From assembly GCA_023458375.1 (NCBI GenBank), contig JAEWZT010000003.1, positions 186,001 to 250,000 on the forward strand: 64,000 nt of DNA. Reading direction: 5' to 3'. The DNA comes from Bacillota bacterium (GTDB lineage Bacteria > Bacillota > Clostridia > Christensenellales > CAG-314). The notes below the pieces were generated by a model. That model made no database searches and had not been told where the DNA came from. It was given only the letters and a program-made list of their open reading frames with translations. Shown here in pieces: positions 8,571 to 16,623 of the stretch (the stretch's first letter is position 1; every line of letters begins with the position of its first letter). The position numbers and the translations under genes were made by a program.

Positions 8571-9029
8571 TTGTTTTGTAAAAAATGCGGTAAAGAATTG
8601 ACTTCCGACGCCTTTATGTGCGTCAACTGCGGGACCCTTACAGATGTAGGCAATACCGTTAAGCAAAAGTCATTGAGGAAAAATGCTTCGCAAAACGTGA
8701 CGCTGGGTATTGCGGGGCTGATTTTTTCTTTGTTTTTTCAGCTTGTAACTTTCATTTTAAGCGCCGTAGGTCTTTGCGGCGCGCTTAAAGAGATGCGGGA
8801 AGTCAAAGCGCAGCAAGATAATGTTGCCAAGGAATGGAAGGGCGCGGAAGCTTCCTCTATGTCGGCGGAAAAGGGTATTCCCGCTCTAAATTACAGTGAA
8901 AGCGGCGCGCTTCCGCAAATCGCTCTTAGCCAAAAAATGTGGGAATGCGTAAAGGCTTTTCAGTTAAATCTTACCGCCTTGATTTTGGCGGGAACTCTTA
9001 CGTTAGTTATAGTTTTAACCTTTTTATAA
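8571..9029 (+). CDS. Zinc-ribbon membrane protein
   Basis: The frame carries FCKKCGKELTSDAFMCVNCG at its N-terminus, a four-cysteine zinc ribbon of the type found on many short Firmicutes membrane proteins. It is followed by a hydrophobic segment (VTLGIAGLIFSLFFQLVTF) and another at the C-terminus. The likely start is TTG at 8571 (or ATT at 8568), placed 7-10 bases after AAGGAG; the ATG at 8517 has no ribosome site. Function unknown. It may be co-transcribed with the following membrane protein. Confidence 0.6.
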   Translation: MFCKKCGKELTSDAFMCVNCGTLTDVGNTVKQKSLRKNASQNVTLGIAGLIFSLFFQLVTFILSAVGLCGALKEMREVKAQQDNVAKEWKGAEASSMSAEKGIPALNYSESGALPQIALSQKMWECVKAFQLNLTALILAGTLTLVIVLTFL

Positions 9030-9137
9030 ATTAAGGTAAATATCGCAGGCGGGTAAACATGGATAAGTACCAGGTATATAGTATCGGGCGTTGTAATAGC
9101 TGTTGTAATACTGCTTAACTTTTTACTGAAAAAGAGT

Positions 9138-9614
9138 TTGAAAAAAAACAAAGCTAAAACAAGCATACTTGAAAATATAATAAAACAGCCCAAAGAGTAT
9201 TTGTATGCGGGAATATTTGTTTTATCAATTTGTGTTGTCGTAAGCGCTTTTTTCGCACTTTTACCAAGTAGCGCAATAGCGGGTTATGTTGACGAGTATT
9301 CAAGGCTACAACTATTTGTTGTGCCGATGCTCCTATTTTTCCTAGGGATATACATAACAGTATTACAGTTAAATTGGAAAATAGAAATAAAAGAAGGCGA
9401 ATTTGAGTTTACAAATACTTTCGGGAGAAAGCGTACATACAGATTTGACGAAATAGAAGTAAGGCAATTATCAAAATGCACAAGGTTTTACAAAAACAAA
9501 AGGCATATAGTGGGCATCTCAATGCTGCAAGACAACTATTATGCTTTGGAAAAAGCCATATTTCGTTACAAAAGAGAACTAAGCAAAAAAGAGCGTGAAA
9601 ACAACTCACGCTAA
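9138..9614 (+). CDS. Membrane protein with PH-like cytosolic domain; N-terminus uncertain
   Basis: 158 residues from a TTG at 9138. Two membrane segments (about 18-40 and 58-80) are followed by a beta-rich region (KIEIKEGEFEFTNTFGRKRTYRFDEI) resembling small PH-like membrane proteins. The same frame is open upstream to 9056 and encodes a further good membrane helix (IVSGVVIAVVILL) but contains no ATG, GTG or TTG in that part. An ATG with GGCGGG upstream sits at 9059 in another frame. A one-base frameshift near 9070-9080 would join them. The true protein is therefore probably about 25 residues longer or the gene is damaged. Confidence 0.55.
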   Translation: MKKNKAKTSILENIIKQPKEYLYAGIFVLSICVVVSAFFALLPSSAIAGYVDEYSRLQLFVVPMLLFFLGIYITVLQLNWKIEIKEGEFEFTNTFGRKRTYRFDEIEVRQLSKCTRFYKNKRHIVGISMLQDNYYALEKAIFRYKRELSKKERENNSR

Positions 9615-9618
9615 GAAA

Positions 9619-9652
9619 TATGCCCGTCGGAGCCGATAGGGCAAATTTTTTT
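9619..9652 (+). terminator. Terminator after the 9138 gene
   Basis: TGCCC and GGGCA flank an inner TCGG/CCGA stem and are followed by seven U. A second GC hairpin (AGCGTGA/TCACGCT) lies over the stop codon. Confidence 0.75.
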
Positions 9653-9662
9653 AAATCTTTAT

Positions 9663-10130
9663 TTAAAAGCAATTATCAACAATCAGTTCGCACAGCGTTT
9701 GAAGATGTTTTTCGTCAACTTCGTCAAAGCGGTTTAGTGTATAGCTGTCAATATCCAAAACGCCCAAAAGCTTGCCGTTTTTTATCAAAGGCAGCACAAT
9801 TTCCGAATTGGACGAAGCGTCGCAGGCAATATGCCCTTCAAAGCTATGCACGTTTGGCACAACGACGCTTCGGCGCGTTTTTGCGGCTTTTCCGCACACG
9901 CCTTTTCCAAAGGGAATTGTTACGCAGGCGGGCTTTCCGCAAAAGCAGCCTAAGGTAAGCGATTTTTGCTCGGCAAGGTAAAACCCCGCCCAAGATACGT
10001 CAGAAAGAAAAAAATACAGCGCCGCGGCGGCGTTTGCCATATTGGACAGCTTATTTTGAGTAGAACCCAAAAGTTCTTTTAACTGCGTCCCCAACAGCGC
10101 ATATTCTTTTTCCTTCAATTTATCATCCAT
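9663..10130 (-). CDS. msrC: Free methionine-(R)-sulfoxide reductase, GAF type
   Basis: About 155 residues from ATG at 10130 (an upstream ATG at 10214 would add 28 non-conserved residues). The fRMsr signature is complete: WAGFYL, KPACVTIPFGKGVCGKAA and HIACDASSNSEIV, which supply the three redox cysteines known from E. coli MsrC (YebR), then GVLDIDS. The enzyme reduces free L-methionine-(R)-sulfoxide in the cytoplasm using thioredoxin. Cys in KPAC, GVCG and HIAC are all kept, so it should be active. Confidence 0.88.
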   Translation of the reverse strand: MDDKLKEKEYALLGTQLKELLGSTQNKLSNMANAAAALYFFLSDVSWAGFYLAEQKSLTLGCFCGKPACVTIPFGKGVCGKAAKTRRSVVVPNVHSFEGHIACDASSNSEIVLPLIKNGKLLGVLDIDSYTLNRFDEVDEKHLQTLCELIVDNCF

Positions 10131-10248
10131 TTTCTTTGTTATTTTTCCGCCTAAATTAATTTTATAGCGCTCTTCTGTGATTTGAAAACCGCCGTTCATA
10201 TTTAGATTTCGCAAAATGCTTTTTAAGCCGTTTTATTGCCTAATCGCA

Positions 10249-10478
10249 TGGGTAAAGCACTCAATGCGGAGTGAGGCGACAACTCTGCCTATTTTTGTGT
10301 TGTGACCGCAAGGTTTTTATTTACGCCACCCGCATGGAATGCTGTAAAAAAGCGCTTAACGGACTAATGCAAGCAGTCCAGTTTAAATCCGTGCACCCGT
10401 ATTGAGTGCACCGATTTTAATTATAAAAACATATACAGTATGCGTTTCAACCGCGCACCCATTAATAACGTGGATTGA
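10249..10478 (+). CRISPR. Degenerate CRISPR-like repeat array, relic B (no cas genes)
   Basis: The gene-free stretch 10215-10540 holds four related copies at 10249 (3' half TGAGGCGAC ends at 10280), 10313 (GTTTTTATTTACGCC, then CCCGCATG), 10381 (GTTTAAATCCGTGCACCCG) and 10444 (GTTTCAACCGCGCACCC). Steps are 64, 68 and 63 bases. They match the copies in relics A and D in order of blocks (GTTTCAATCC, ACGCGCCC, a central spacer of the palindrome, GCGAC) but each carries several substitutions. The intervening 30-35 bases are unrelated to each other, as spacers would be. Confidence 0.5.
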
Positions 10479-10540
10479 CAATTTTTTAGCAAGTTATTAG
10501 TTGCAATATATGTTTAGTCTTTTTGCGAAATCAACAGCCT

Positions 10541-11371
10541 TTATTTGCCCAGCCTTTTTAGCAGATAGGGCAGCGCTTTTTCAAACTTCACGCCATACCA
10601 ATGCGTTTCGTCGTCCATAGTTTGCTTAATGCACTCTACCGTATAGTCGGCGGCTATTGACGCGCTTGTAAGCAGGTTGTTTCCCTTTAAGAGCGCGCCC
10701 ACCAGGCTGCTTGCATAAACGTCGCCCGTGCCGTGCATGGATACCGCGATTTTGTCGTGGAAATAGTAATCTATGCCGCCGTTGCCGTTTGTTACCGCAA
10801 CGCCTAATTTTTTATCCTCAAAAGACACGCCCGTAAGCACGACCCTTGCCTTTGTAAGTTTTGAAAAGTCTTTGCATATTTTTTCAATGTAAGCTTTGTC
10901 GTATTCTTCTTTGTATTCTTCCCCCAGCAAAAAGCATGCTTCGGTAATATTGGGCACAATTATGTCGGCTTTGCCTATCAAACTTGCCATTTCCTTTACA
11001 AAAGCCATATCAAAACCTGTGTAAAGTTTGCCCTTATCCGCCATTACGGGGTCAACGACAATGACGCCCCCTTTGTCGAACTGCTCAAAAATGCCCTTAA
11101 TTACCTCAACTTGGCGCGCCGAACCGATGTATCCAGTATAAACGCAGTCAAAAGAAAAGCTTTCTTTTTTCCAATGGGCGGCGATTTTGCCCATTTCGTC
11201 AGTTAAATCTAAAAAAGTATAGCCCTTAAAGCCCCCCGTATGGGTAGAAAGCACCGCCGTAGGAAGCACGGCGCACTCCATTCCGCAAGCGGAAATGATA
11301 GGCAGCGCCACTGTCAGCGAACATTGACCGACGCAGGAAATGTCTTGAACTGTAAGAATTTTTTTATACAT
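10541..11371 (-). CDS. pdxY: Pyridoxal/pyridoxamine kinase
   Basis: 276 residues with the ribokinase-like layout of PdxY/PdxK. The N-terminus has LTVQDISCVGQCSLTVALP, then TGYIGSA, VDPVMAD, NITEACFLLGE and the catalytic MHGTGDVYASSL loop (GTGD with the base Asp). The enzyme phosphorylates pyridoxal or pyridoxamine for the salvage route to pyridoxal phosphate. AGGAGG sits eight bases before the ATG. Its promoter overlaps that of the divergent AEC transporter. Gene symbol is by family; pdxK is equally possible. Confidence 0.85.
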   Translation of the reverse strand: MYKKILTVQDISCVGQCSLTVALPIISACGMECAVLPTAVLSTHTGGFKGYTFLDLTDEMGKIAAHWKKESFSFDCVYTGYIGSARQVEVIKGIFEQFDKGGVIVVDPVMADKGKLYTGFDMAFVKEMASLIGKADIIVPNITEACFLLGEEYKEEYDKAYIEKICKDFSKLTKARVVLTGVSFEDKKLGVAVTNGNGGIDYYFHDKIAVSMHGTGDVYASSLVGALLKGNNLLTSASIAADYTVECIKQTMDDETHWYGVKFEKALPYLLKRLGK

Positions 11372-11447
11372 GAAAAGTTCCTCCTAAAAGCCTTAATGCG
11401 TATGCAAAGGCAACCATTGATATGCGCGTTATTTTTCTGCCGTCTTT

Positions 11448-11489
11448 ATTATGAACAGGACTTGTTTATTTGTCAACATTTGTTATAAT
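11448..11489. promoter_or_regulatory. Overlapping divergent promoters for the kinase and the AEC transporter
   Basis: Minus strand: TTGACA (11476-11471), 17 bases, CATAAT (11453-11448), for the kinase. Plus strand: TTGTTT (11462-11467), 16 bases, TATAAT (11484-11489), for the transporter. The two cannot be occupied at the same time, so the genes may compete. Confidence 0.6.
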
Positions 11490-11560
11490 TTCAAAGCTAA
11501 ATAATTGATAATATATCGCAAGCGTGCTACCATTAAGGTGCTTTTGCAAAGGAAAAACGG

Positions 11561-12538
11561 ATGGATACTTTTATTTTTGCATTTTCATGCATAGCGCCCT
11601 TGATATTGCTTGTGGCGCTGGGGTATCTTTTAAAAAAGGTAAAGATACTTACCGACGGCTTTACCGCGGTGGCAAACAATTTGACATACACCATTTTGCT
11701 GCCCGCGATGATGTTTGTAAACCTTTACGACATTGAAAGTCTTGACAGCATGGACTGGAAAGCAGTTATCTTCTGCGTTACGGCGACGCTGGTTATTTTC
11801 TTTTTGGCGCTTGCGGCGGTAAATATATTTGTAAAGGACAAGGAAAAACGCGGCGTAGTGTGGGTCTCGGTTTTCCGCGGAAACACCACCGTCATAGGTA
11901 TGCCCTTAGCTTTGAGCCTAAGCGGAATGCTGGGCGCAACCACCCTTGCAAGCTGCCTTGCCTTTGTGATACCTTTGCTTACCGTGCTTTCGGTAATTTC
12001 CCTTTCCTTTTTCCGCGGCGGCGGCGCGAAAATTACTTTTTGGGGCATTGTAAAAAAGGTTGCGACGCACCCTTTCGTTATTGGCTCGCTTTTGGGGATA
12101 CTTGCCCTCGCGTTTAGGCAGCTGTTTGTAGTTCAAGGCATAATCTGGCGGCTTAGCGACGCAAAGATAGCGTTTGGATTTGTAAACACTTTGGCGGACA
12201 TCGCTTCGCCTATCGCGCTTATTGCCTTAGGCGCTTCCTTTAAATTTGCTTCCGTTAAAAAAATGATAGCCCCCCTTTCTTTGGGGGTTTTGCTGCGGTT
12301 GGTATTTTTTCCCCTTTTGGCGGTGGGAGGCGCGCTTATTTTTAATTTTTCCGCCCCTCAGCTTGCGGCGGTAATAGGCATATTTGCCTCTTCGTCGGGC
12401 GTGTCCAACGTGCCCATGGCTCAACAAATGGGTCAGGATACCGAACTTGCGGGGCAGATTGTAGTTTGGACGACGCTGCTTTCTTCTTTTACAATCTTTT
12501 TAATTGTTTTGATTCTTCGTGCTTTGGGAAGGCTGTAA
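11561..12538 (+). CDS. AEC family transporter (auxin efflux carrier-like permease)
   Basis: 325 residues with ten hydrophobic segments in two five-helix halves. RGNTTVIGMPLALSL in the middle and the SSSGVSNVPMAQQMG segment near the end are typical of the AEC family. Bacterial members export or import small organic anions such as malate or amino acid-like compounds. AAAGGAAAAACGG precedes the ATG. It is divergent from the pyridoxal kinase. Substrate unknown. Confidence 0.82.
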   Translation: MDTFIFAFSCIAPLILLVALGYLLKKVKILTDGFTAVANNLTYTILLPAMMFVNLYDIESLDSMDWKAVIFCVTATLVIFFLALAAVNIFVKDKEKRGVVWVSVFRGNTTVIGMPLALSLSGMLGATTLASCLAFVIPLLTVLSVISLSFFRGGGAKITFWGIVKKVATHPFVIGSLLGILALAFRQLFVVQGIIWRLSDAKIAFGFVNTLADIASPIALIALGASFKFASVKKMIAPLSLGVLLRLVFFPLLAVGGALIFNFSAPQLAAVIGIFASSSGVSNVPMAQQMGQDTELAGQIVVWTTLLSSFTIFLIVLILRALGRL

Positions 12539-12746
12539 TGCAGGCAAAAGGGCGCAGGTCAGGCGCTCATAAATCCTTGTTTCAATTAAATAAAATATTA
12601 TTTTCAACGCGCAGCCGTTTAGGCAGCTGTTAATGCTGTTTGCGGCAATTGGGTTTTTTGAATATAAAATACCATAATTATCAAATTATTATAGAGGATA
12701 CAATTTTTGTTGCCGTAGCAAATGCTTTAACACTTTAAAATATTAT

Positions 12747-12797
12747 AAACAAACCTCCCGGTCAATTCTGGCAAAAAGACTGGGAGGCGCTTTGTTT
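12747..12797 (-). terminator. Terminator after the RNHCP gene
   Basis: On the minus strand GCCTCCCAGTC and GACCGGGAGG form a long stem downstream of the stop at 12804. The sequence ACCTCCC/GGGAGGT recurs in the leader hairpin at 13262-13308. Confidence 0.65.
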
Positions 12798-12803
12798 TTA
12801 CAG

Positions 12804-13232
12804 TTATTTTTTTAAAGAGCCCTCTCCCCCCATAAGCTTTGTCATTTCTTCAATGCGTTCTATTGGAAAAGGCGGCGAAGTAAGCGGTTTCATGGCGATA
12901 GACATTAGTTTCATGGGGTTGTCGTCTGCCGCCACGCGGTTGGAACTCATTTTCCCGCATCTGCAACAGCGGTGGATAATTGCCCACTCTCCGCTTTTTC
13001 TTACCCATACCGCGACGGGCTCCATTATTCCTCCGCAGTTTGCACGGCGGTCTCCCGGCTCATCGTCTATATGAAGGCTGGATAAACAGTTTGGACAGTG
13101 GTTTCGGTAATTTGTTCCTGCGCCTTCGGGAATTACCACTCTTCCGCATATCTTGCAGGTAAATATATCATTGCAAGCGTTTGTTTTGTAATATCCCTTT
13201 TCAAATGACTTTTTCTTGTTTTCCCTATTCAT
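12804..13232 (-). CDS. RNHCP-domain zinc protein
   Basis: 142 residues. CKICGR, then YRNHCPNCLSSLH, then the RANCGGIMEPVAVW segment and HRCCRCG give the repeated Cys pairs and the Arg-Asn-His-Cys-Pro core that names the RNHCP family. Function of the family is not established; two zinc ribbons suggest nucleic acid or ribosome binding. AGGAGG lies nine bases before the ATG. The 5' region encodes an 11-residue leader peptide and a hairpin, so expression is probably attenuated. Confidence 0.8.
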   Translation of the reverse strand: MNRENKKKSFEKGYYKTNACNDIFTCKICGRVVIPEGAGTNYRNHCPNCLSSLHIDDEPGDRRANCGGIMEPVAVWVRKSGEWAIIHRCCRCGKMSSNRVAADDNPMKLMSIAMKPLTSPPFPIERIEEMTKLMGGEGSLKK

Positions 13233-13261
13233 GGGATAGTGTCCTCCTAATAGATTATTAA

Positions 13262-13307
13262 AAAATCCTATTGGGAGGTCTTGTTCAATTGATACGCAAC
13301 CTCCCGG
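13262..13307 (-). promoter_or_regulatory. Attenuator-like hairpin in the RNHCP leader
   Basis: Minus strand GGGAGGT and ACCTCCC pair around a loop of about 19 bases and are followed, seven bases later, by six U. It starts directly after the leader peptide stop, so a ribosome on the leader would change folding. The arms are an SD-like and an anti-SD-like sequence. Confidence 0.5.
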
Positions 13308-13343
13308 TTAGCGCACAATTCCCATTCCATTATTCTTTTTCAT
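13308..13343 (-). CDS. Putative 11-residue leader peptide of the RNHCP gene
   Basis: ATG at 13343 reads MKKNNGMGIVR and stops at 13308. A GGAGACTGTGGT ribosome site sits just upstream and the stop codon abuts the hairpin. Layout is that of translational attenuators seen before ribosome-protecting or antibiotic-responsive genes. Too short to be found by length; it rests on the ribosome site and position only. Bases 13344-13590 upstream show no gene. Confidence 0.45.
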   Translation of the reverse strand: MKKNNGMGIVR

Positions 13344-13590
13344 ACCACAGTCTCCTTAATATATATAGTCAAACCAATCGGTAAGACTTATAATGCCTGC
13401 AAATGCATTAGCTTTAATTTTTCGCTCAACGCGAAACGGTGTATTTGATTGACGGTAAGGCGCAAATCAATCGGGCGCGAAAATAACTTCGTTTATGCCT
13501 ATGAAATATTTTTGTAGTTTTTATTATATCATTTTATGTTTAAGGAAGCAAAGTAAAATCACAGCATTTTTTTGGCAATAATGGCAATCA

Positions 13591-14736
13591 TTACTGCCGA
13601 ACGCAGACCGATGTCCAGCTATGACAAAAAAGATACTGCTTATGAGGACATGTGAATTGTAAATCCAACTTCGGCGCGTTATTTACCGTGTCAGTAGTTT
13701 GCATTAAATCTTTTTTGGTATATTTTCTTACGTTGTAGTTTTCGTCAAGGTTATATCTAAGCGAAAGAACAAGGTCGGCCGCCGCGGCATCTATTGGCAT
13801 AAACATATCAACGCCGTTTTCTTCAAAATGATACTTGTCTTGCATATCCCGTAAGTAGTGTTGTATGTACGGCACTAATAGTTCGTTGGACAATTGTCCG
13901 TTTTCTTTTGGGTCGTGATAAAATATTGGTAAAACGCAAGCCATTCCATTATCTAAGATAGCAAGAGGAATAATTGCCGTTGCGTCATTAGTGGTCGCTC
14001 CGTCTCCGCCCCAAATCACATAGCGAATAAAATGCTGACCGAACTTTTTCGCAAAATCCGCCGTTGACAGATAGTGCCTATCCCGCTTGAATAATGGAAA
14101 AACTAGCCCTTCACTTCGCACCCACTTGCCCAAAATCCATTTATCAAAGTAGATTGTCCCCCTATATTCATTTTCCAAATTACGCACAAATGCGGGGTCT
14201 AGGCGAGGGTTATCGTATAAAGTAAAGTGCTTCGTGTAAGTGTCTAGCGTTTTATTGTCAATGTGGCTTTTCACAAAATGGCTCGGCTGTTCAGGATTAC
14301 AAGTTGCATCGCACTTACTATTGGCTTGGTCTAGCCTTGATTTCAACATACTGAAAAAGTTTTCTGGGAAAGTTGTTAATTCATCGCAATAGGCATAACC
14401 CAGACCCACGCCTTGGATTTTTGTAATCGCTCTGTCATCGTTTGCCCCTACGCAATAACAGCGTTTTCCAAATATATCTATTTCTTTCTTATCGTAGATT
14501 TTACTTATCTCTTTGTCGCCGAACGTTTGGCGCATAAGGTCAAATACATTTCGGTCAAGGGTGTTGAGTGTTTTTCCTGCGAATAAAACATTGTGTCTTG
14601 CGTGCTCTTTTATTCTTTTCGGAATAAGGTGGATAGAAGCAAATGTTTTGCCAGACCTGACCGCTCCCGTCAAGATATTCCATCTGCAATTTGCGTTTAG
14701 CAGGACTTCTTTTTGTATGGGGGTAAAATATTCCAT
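13591..14736 (-). CDS. Phage terminase large subunit, C-terminally truncated
   Basis: 381 residues of the PBSX/XtmB-like terminase family, the motor that packages phage DNA. The ATPase has a Walker A TGAVRSGKT at about 22-30, a Walker B region ending YCDELTTFPE and the coupling motif CDATCNPEQPSHF. The nuclease part begins with WGGDGATTNDATA. Relatives run on for 40-60 residues to a final Asp-containing DFNHCMDALRY-like block, which is missing: the protein ends in LFCHSWTSVCVRQ. The gene is therefore probably a defective prophage remnant. It overlaps the small subunit stop by one base. Confidence 0.8.
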   Translation of the reverse strand: MEYFTPIQKEVLLNANCRWNILTGAVRSGKTFASIHLIPKRIKEHARHNVLFAGKTLNTLDRNVFDLMRQTFGDKEISKIYDKKEIDIFGKRCYCVGANDDRAITKIQGVGLGYAYCDELTTFPENFFSMLKSRLDQANSKCDATCNPEQPSHFVKSHIDNKTLDTYTKHFTLYDNPRLDPAFVRNLENEYRGTIYFDKWILGKWVRSEGLVFPLFKRDRHYLSTADFAKKFGQHFIRYVIWGGDGATTNDATAIIPLAILDNGMACVLPIFYHDPKENGQLSNELLVPYIQHYLRDMQDKYHFEENGVDMFMPIDAAAADLVLSLRYNLDENYNVRKYTKKDLMQTTDTVNNAPKLDLQFTCPHKQYLFCHSWTSVCVRQ

Positions 14737-15245
14737 TATTTTGTCCCCTCAGAAATAGCGTTAATAAGTTTTTCTAACTTCTCGCTGTCTGCATCATCGG
14801 GTATATAATCTTTTTGCCCTAAATATTGTTTGCCCAAAAAAATTGCCATTCCTGCATTTGTTTTAGCAAGATTAAACTGCATTCTTCTTAGCGATGCTTT
14901 CCCGCCCATTGCGTGTATTTTTATGTATTGGGAAAATGTTATTGAGTGCTTCTCCCTTATTCGGGCGCCGATAGTATCAGCGTTGTACCCCATAACGGAA
15001 GCTATCTCTTCGGCCGTGCATTGTATATTGCACAGTTCTTTTATTTGCTCCCAGTCTTTTTCAGTAAATTCAATTTTGGGTCGCCCGTTTTTTTGGGCGG
15101 TGTTCTCTATTGTTTTTTCAACAGATAAAAGGGCGCGTTTAACGGTGGTTCTATCCCTATGATTCCTTCGTGCGACTTCGTTATAGTTTTTGCACTCTTT
15201 ATAGTCAGCTATTATTTGCTTTTTTTCTTTATCGGTTAGTTTCAA
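14736..15245 (-). CDS. Phage terminase small subunit-like DNA-binding protein
   Basis: 169 residues. The N-terminal region has two helix-turn-helix-like units (YNEVARRNHRDRTTVKRAL and AEEIASVMGYNADTIGARI). The C-terminal stretch KASLRRMQFNLAKTNAGMAIFLGKQYLG is typical of proteins encoded directly before terminase large subunits in Clostridia phages. It would recognise the packaging site. Start ATG at 15245 with AAAGGAGC upstream. A terminator at 15268-15303 separates it from the small genes upstream. Confidence 0.72.
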   Translation of the reverse strand: MKLTDKEKKQIIADYKECKNYNEVARRNHRDRTTVKRALLSVEKTIENTAQKNGRPKIEFTEKDWEQIKELCNIQCTAEEIASVMGYNADTIGARIREKHSITFSQYIKIHAMGGKASLRRMQFNLAKTNAGMAIFLGKQYLGQKDYIPDDADSEKLEKLINAISEGTK

Positions 15246-15267
15246 GGCGTTGCTCCTTTTTGGTATT

Positions 15268-15303
15268 AAAAAAGCAAGGGGTTTAATCCTTGCTTTTTGT
15301 TTT
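15268..15303. terminator. Bidirectional terminator in the prophage remnant
   Basis: AAAAAAGCAAGG and CCTTGCTTTTT form a stem with U-runs in both directions between the small ORFs and the terminase genes. Confidence 0.75.
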
Positions 15304-15325
15304 ATTATTTAATTGTGTTTAGCGT

Positions 15326-15559
15326 TTAAGGAAATATCTCTTTTTTGATACTACTTAACCACATTTTCTCGCCTAATCCGTTTGCGTTTTTAACAACCTC
15401 AGCAAATTCTTCCTCGGTCATTTTACGAAGTAGCGGGAGTTCATACTCATTTTGCTTTCTTTTACGCTCCTCTTGGTTTCCGTTGCCACCAGTGGCGAAA
15501 AAAAACTCACTGTCATGCTTACTCTTTAATTCTAAATATTCCCTTACTAAATTACTCAT
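15326..15559 (-). CDS. Small hypothetical phage-associated protein
   Basis: 77 residues from ATG at 15559 (MSNLVREYLELK), chosen because AAGAGGTAAATCT lies directly before it; the ATG at 15586 has no such site. Charged, no membrane segment. The middle segment LLRKMTEEEFAEVVKNANGL is predicted helical. Not recognised. Same ribosome-site style as the next upstream gene. Confidence 0.5.
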   Translation of the reverse strand: MSNLVREYLELKSKHDSEFFFATGGNGNQEERKRKQNEYELPLLRKMTEEEFAEVVKNANGLGEKMWLSSIKKEIFP

Positions 15560-15605
15560 AGATTTACCTCTTAATATAGAAAACACATACTTTTACATAC
15601 TCACT

Positions 15606-15827
15606 TTATTTCATAAATTTGGAGTAATATATTTTGGCTTGGGCAATCCCTGCATAATTGTCTATGATATATTGAATATCTTCATTGCCCATTTGCTTTA
15701 ACAAAATCTCTTGTTTACTATGGCGAATATCATCAAGCCTCATCTCCTCTTCTTCGTCATCCGTTAATAAGGCTTGCTCTTTCCATTCGTTGTGAATGGC
15801 ATAAAATTGTTTTAATAACTCACTCAT
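15606..15827 (-). CDS. Small acidic hypothetical protein, phage-associated
   Basis: 73 residues, highly acidic (DDEEEEMRLDD) and helical. It starts ATG at 15827, three bases after the stop of the upstream frame, with AAGAGGTAAATC before it. No family recognised. Position between a truncated phage gene and the terminase operon suggests a phage early or morphogenesis accessory gene. Confidence 0.5.
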   Translation of the reverse strand: MSELLKQFYAIHNEWKEQALLTDDEEEEMRLDDIRHSKQEILLKQMGNEDIQYIIDNYAGIAQAKIYYSKFMK

Positions 15828-15830
15828 GAT

Positions 15831-16340
15831 TTACCTCTTATTCCCTTTGTTTGGGTCGTAGTATTTATTTGTTCTTTCTTTGCTCGCTTTCCAATCCCAA
15901 TAAGAAATTTGATTGTATTCTTTGGCTATCCTTTTAGCATCGGAAACTGTCTTAACATAAAAGGATATTTCGGACTCTCCCCTATAAACGCCCGCGTGCG
16001 CTATTGACCCAGTGCGGTCAATCATCTCAGCTACTTTTGTATCATATTCCTCATCCGTGTAAGTGTCGCTTGACTGTTGAAAGGACACTTGATAGCCACT
16101 GTCATATGAGATGGGTTCGCCTGTTTCAAGATTGTATGTGCCCTCTGCCTTATTTTTAAGGGCTGCAAGTTTGGCTCTTTGTTTTTTTATTGTATTACTG
16201 CCAGGTTCTTTTGTAAATTCTCCATCAAAAAACTGTTCGGGTTCATCCTGTGTTGCTTGCTTTGGTTCTAATTCTTTTAGCGCATCCTCAACGCTTTGTC
16301 CGTCTCTGATAAAAACGCGGGCACCTCGATAAATTCCTGT
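15831..16340 (-). pseudogene. 5'-truncated phage-associated gene (C-terminal 169 residues)
   Basis: An open frame without a start runs from 16340 to a stop at 15831. It reads RGARVFIRDGQSVEDALKEL at its beginning and ends ASKERTNKYYDPNKGNKR. A GTG at 16088 with no good ribosome site is the only later start, and the upstream part is clearly coding in style. The N-terminal part is missing just where a block of three 17-bp repeats (16373-16459) begins, so an insertion or deletion probably cut it. Not recognised; C-terminal domains of large phage polyvalent or head proteins look similar. Confidence 0.5.
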
Positions 16341-16372
16341 TTATCGTTACAAAAGTAGCGTATTTTATGCCA

Positions 16373-16459
16373 ACATCCAACCTGACCACACAACCTCGGC
16401 AAAAGTCGAAAAAACATCTAACCTGACCACTCACGGACCCTGACATCTAACCTGACCAC
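16373..16459 (-). repeat. Three 17-bp direct repeats, possible IS21-type element end
   Basis: On the minus strand GTGGTCAGGTTAGATGT occurs at 16459-16443 and 16430-16414, with GTGGTCAGGTTGGATGT at 16389-16373. IS21-family elements are known to carry several short direct repeats of this GTCA-rich kind inside each end. No transposase adjoins, so this would be a solo end left after deletion. Confidence 0.45.
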
Positions 16460-16623
16460 TTGACTATCAAAAACCGCTTTTATGGACTTGTTTTGCGAAG
16501 CGATAAAATCGTATTTTACTCAATGGGTTTCATGCCCATATGTGCTAAAAGCCTTGATATTTCCGTACACTCGCTCTTTCACCCGTGACATTAATACCAC
16601 GCACTCCACGTGTCCAAGGGTGT

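Noticed and set aside
12579..12630. Further CRISPR-like copy (TTTTCAACGCGCAGCCG) downstream of the AEC gene
   Set aside because: Only one weak copy and no 64-base neighbour on either side; not enough for an array.
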